From an uncultured Clostridia bacterium (GTDB lineage: Bacteria > Bacillota > Clostridia > Oscillospirales > Ruminococcaceae), in NCBI GenBank assembly GCA_947175655.1, contig CAMWNQ010000072.1, positions 1-8,562 of the forward strand: a DNA stretch of 8,562 bases, read 5' to 3'. A model generated the notes under the pieces. The model saw only the letters and a program-made list of their open reading frames with translations. It had not been told where the DNA came from and did not search any database. Below, piece after piece: positions 6,774 through 8,562 of the stretch (positions are counted from its first letter, which is position 1; each line of letters begins with the position of its first letter). The translations under genes and the position numbers were made by a program.

Positions 6774-7166
6774 ATGAAAACTGCAGAACGCTCAATTTCT
6801 TTTCTGATGGGCTTTTTTATATACAGTCTTATCGAGATTCTTAACAGGGGCTATACTCACTGGACAATGGCACTCACAGGTGGTATGGTACTTATGACAC
6901 TTTATGAGATAAACAGAAAATCAGCTATGACATTAGTTAAAAGCTGTTTTATCGGAGCTTTATTTATAACTTCAACTGAATTTAGTGTTGGTATAGTAGT
7001 CAACAAAATTTTTCAGTGGAATGTCTGGGATTATTCTGAAGTGCCTTTAAACGTTATGGGACAGATTTGTCTGCCGTTTACTTTTTTATGGTTTATGCTT
7101 TGCATTCCTGCATATTTTCTTTGCAGGTTTATCCATAACAGATTAAGAGCAGAATGTTTTTCCTGA
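6774..7166 (+). CDS. Small membrane protein of the 'putative ABC-transporter type IV' (CmpB-like) family
   Basis: A 130-residue protein with about four membrane helices (roughly 7-24, 30-46, 56-77 and 97-119) and a short basic tail. Conserved-looking blocks are NRGYTHWTMALTGG (24-37), the segment TEFSVGIVVNKIFQWNVWDYS (68-88, with Glu69 inside the helix) and PLNVMGQICLPFTFLWF (91-107); this combination of RGYTHW, WNVWDYS and GQICLPF is what I know from the family named putative ABC-transporter type IV. No protein of that family has a firmly known job as far as I can recall, and no ATPase gene is adjacent, so an ABC role is not supported here. The ATG at 6774 has an excellent GAGGAGG at 6761-6767. 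It is divergent from malQ and shares its control region, and stands alone before a terminator. Six cysteine or methionine clusters are not evident; nothing suggests transfer. Confidence 0.8.
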   Translation: MKTAERSISFLMGFFIYSLIEILNRGYTHWTMALTGGMVLMTLYEINRKSAMTLVKSCFIGALFITSTEFSVGIVVNKIFQWNVWDYSEVPLNVMGQICLPFTFLWFMLCIPAYFLCRFIHNRLRAECFS

Positions 7167-7240
7167 TTTCTTGATTTTTAAATGCCCTAATGGTATATTA
7201 TATCACAAAACATCAAAATAATCAATAATAAAATGTAAAC

Positions 7241-7295
7241 AAAGGGGATATTAAGGAAATTTTTACCTTAAAATCCCTTTTGCTTTAATTTTTTT
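7241..7295. terminator. Terminator hairpin overlapping the 3' end of the hydrolase gene
   Basis: The 16-base arms 7241-7256 (AAAGGGGATATTAAGG) and 7266-7281 (CCTTAAAATCCCTTTT) pair with only one G-U and one A-A mismatch around a nine-base loop. On the plus strand GCTTTAATTTTTTT follows, ending transcripts of the gene at 6774. On the minus strand a weaker run, GTTTACATTTTATTATT, follows. The right arm contains the TAA stop and last four codons of the convergent hydrolase gene. Confidence 0.75.
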
Positions 7296-8507
7296 GTTAT
7301 ATCTACATAAAATTCACGTACATCAAATCCCTTTATATTTTCACGGAAAAGGTCTATCATATCACCATGTGATATTCCTCTTCTGTATTTGTTTTTTATG
7401 AGCGTAAAATTTTCACCGTGTCTTGCGGATTCCACCCATACAAGACCATCACTTTTTCCATTGCATTTTTTTATAAAAAGATATCCTATATTAAGTGGTA
7501 TTCCGGCTGAAAAGAAATTTTGCATTTCTGACATATAGCTTTCATAATAAACATAAGGCGAATCAGGAACATTTTCATTAAATATCTTGCAAGATGATGA
7601 TTTTAAATCCTCAACACCTGCAAGAAAATCTGGAGAATTATCACCAAGTTTTGAAAATATACTGTTATATTTTCCTGCTATAAAGTTAACTATTCCTTTG
7701 GGAAATGTTTTTAACAGATTTTCAACAAAATCACAGCCGTTATGTGGTGTATTAATAGTTATCAAAGATGCTACATATTTATCCATTCCAAGCTTACTTA
7801 TTGCATATCTCGAATCAAGACCTCCTTTTGAATGTGCTATTATATTTACTTTCTTTGCACCGGTTTCAGCTATGACTTCAAGAATTCTGTCCTTTAATTC
7901 ATCTGCACTCTTTTCGATAGATTTCGCTGACTGTTGATTTCCATAGTATATTCTTGCTCCGTTTGTAATCAGTGCTTCTGGTATTCGTCCCCAGTAGTTG
8001 AAAAACTGCCAGTCACGGAAAAATATACCGTGTACCATTAATATCGGATATTTTGTATTGCATACCGAGTTCTTTGCACGGGCATTTTCGATTTCAAGAC
8101 GTGACATCTCAAAATAAAATTCACGTCTTCCGGTTTTATAGAAGTATCTGAATATTACTATATTTAATATTGGTATGTACCAGCCAAAAAAAAGAAATAT
8201 ATACCATATAACTTTTATTTGTTTTGATTTTAATACTGTTTTAAATATTCCTACAAACATTATCACAAATAAAAAAAGAGTTGCAAACAGAGAATTCAAC
8301 AATGTTATTAAAGCTGTGATATCTGTTTTAATATAGATTATTACTGTAAGAATTATCTCTAATATCAAAGTATATCCAGAAAACATTATCAAATTGCAAC
8401 CATGATTAAGTTGTTTTAGTCTTTTGGAATCTTGCGAGATTTTTGGTGCTTTATATAGCGTAAAAAAGTAGAAAAAAGTTGAAATTGCAGTTATAGTTAT
8501 TCTTGCA
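7268..8507 (-). CDS. Membrane-anchored lipase-like alpha/beta hydrolase, 5' end missing at contig edge
   Basis: About 412 genuine residues remain, numbered here from the alanine codon at 8506-8504. Four hydrophobic segments (about 3-18, 38-59, 65-90 and 97-120) precede a soluble hydrolase domain from about 150. It shows the oxyanion strand PILMVHGIF (154-162), the nucleophile elbow NIIAHSKGGLDSRY (221-234) with Ser226 (codon 7831-7829), TINTPHNGC (250-258), Asp353 in GKSDGLVWVES (codon 7450-7448) and His380 in GISHGDMIDLF (codon 7369-7367). The elbow is Ala-His-Ser-x-Gly, as in Bacillus LipA, and the order Ser-Asp-His with 'DGLV' resembles class I lipases. Likely an esterase or lipase tied to the membrane; substrate unknown. 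The open frame continues to a GTG at 8536, but that codon and about ten residues come from adapter sequence, so the real start is unknown. Convergent with the gene at 6774. Confidence 0.85.
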
Positions 8508-8562
8508 GTGTCTCTTATACGCATCTCCGAGCCCACGAGACCGTACTAGATCTCGTATGCCG
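8508..8562. other. Illumina Nextera adapter with i7 index (non-genomic contig end)
   Basis: 8508-8526 matches the transposon mosaic end CTGTCTCTTATACACATCT at 17 of 19 positions (first base and base 14 differ). It is followed without a gap by CCGAGCCCACGAGAC (8527-8541, all 15 matching the read-2 adapter), an eight-base index CGTACTAG (8542-8549, the i7 index known as N702), and ATCTCGTATGCCG (8550-8562), the start of the P7 flow-cell sequence. The order adapter-index-P7 is exactly that of read-through into a library adapter. Everything from about 8508 should be trimmed. Confidence 0.97.

Noticed and set aside
7587..7937. 116-residue open frame on the plus strand
   Set aside because: Antisense to the hydrolase domain including its catalytic serine region; no ribosome binding site or family match.
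8508..8526. Possible Tn5/IS50-type transposon end
   Set aside because: The 19-base mosaic-end match is immediately followed by adapter, sample index and P7 sequence, so it is library adapter and not a mobile element in the genome.

Overview
This is an AT-rich stretch from a low-GC Firmicute. Protein similarity remembered by eye points to a gut clostridium of the Ruminococcus/Oscillospiraceae type; that is a judgement, not a database result. There are no RNA genes, CRISPR arrays or insertion sequences. The final 55 bases are not genomic: they are an Illumina Nextera read-2/i7 adapter (with two mismatches in the mosaic end) left on the contig end, so the window stops at a true assembly edge at about 8507.

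Layout from left to right: (1) 3-302, plus strand, the C-terminal tail of a YfhO-family membrane protein cut by the contig start; (2) 356-1294, plus, an AEC-family (auxin efflux carrier type) transporter; (3) 1487-2713, plus, a ROK-family-like repressor with an N-terminal winged helix and a degenerate sugar-kinase fold, preceded by a strong extended -10 promoter; (4) a two-way terminator at 2737-2768; (5) 6643-2777, minus, a malQ-glgP operon encoding 4-alpha-glucanotransferase and glycogen/maltodextrin phosphorylase; (6) a 130-bp divergent control region with an AT-rich inverted repeat and a 12-bp direct repeat; (7) 6774-7166, plus, a small four-helix membrane protein of the 'putative ABC-transporter type IV' (CmpB-like) family; (8) a terminator hairpin at 7241-7295; (9) 7268 to about 8507, minus, a membrane-anchored lipase-like alpha/beta hydrolase whose start is lost beyond the contig edge.

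The functional core is alpha-glucan breakdown. MalQ disproportionates short maltodextrins into longer chains that GlgP can phosphorolyse to glucose-1-phosphate. The convergent ROK-like protein is the obvious candidate regulator. It keeps the DNA-binding region but has lost the zinc-cysteine cluster and the catalytic Asn-Asp of true ROK kinases, so it may sense a sugar in a non-standard way or not at all. Operator-like inverted repeats lie both downstream of its own promoter and upstream of malQ, sharing the half-site TTTTATTTA, but in such AT-rich DNA this is only suggestive.

I did not find a convincing new biological system. The most solid unexpected observation is the adapter contamination, which also creates a false GTG start and about ten false N-terminal residues for the last gene. 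Two other starts (regulator and malQ) should be moved downstream of the longest open frame, and the apparent 84-residue first gene is really a truncated larger protein.
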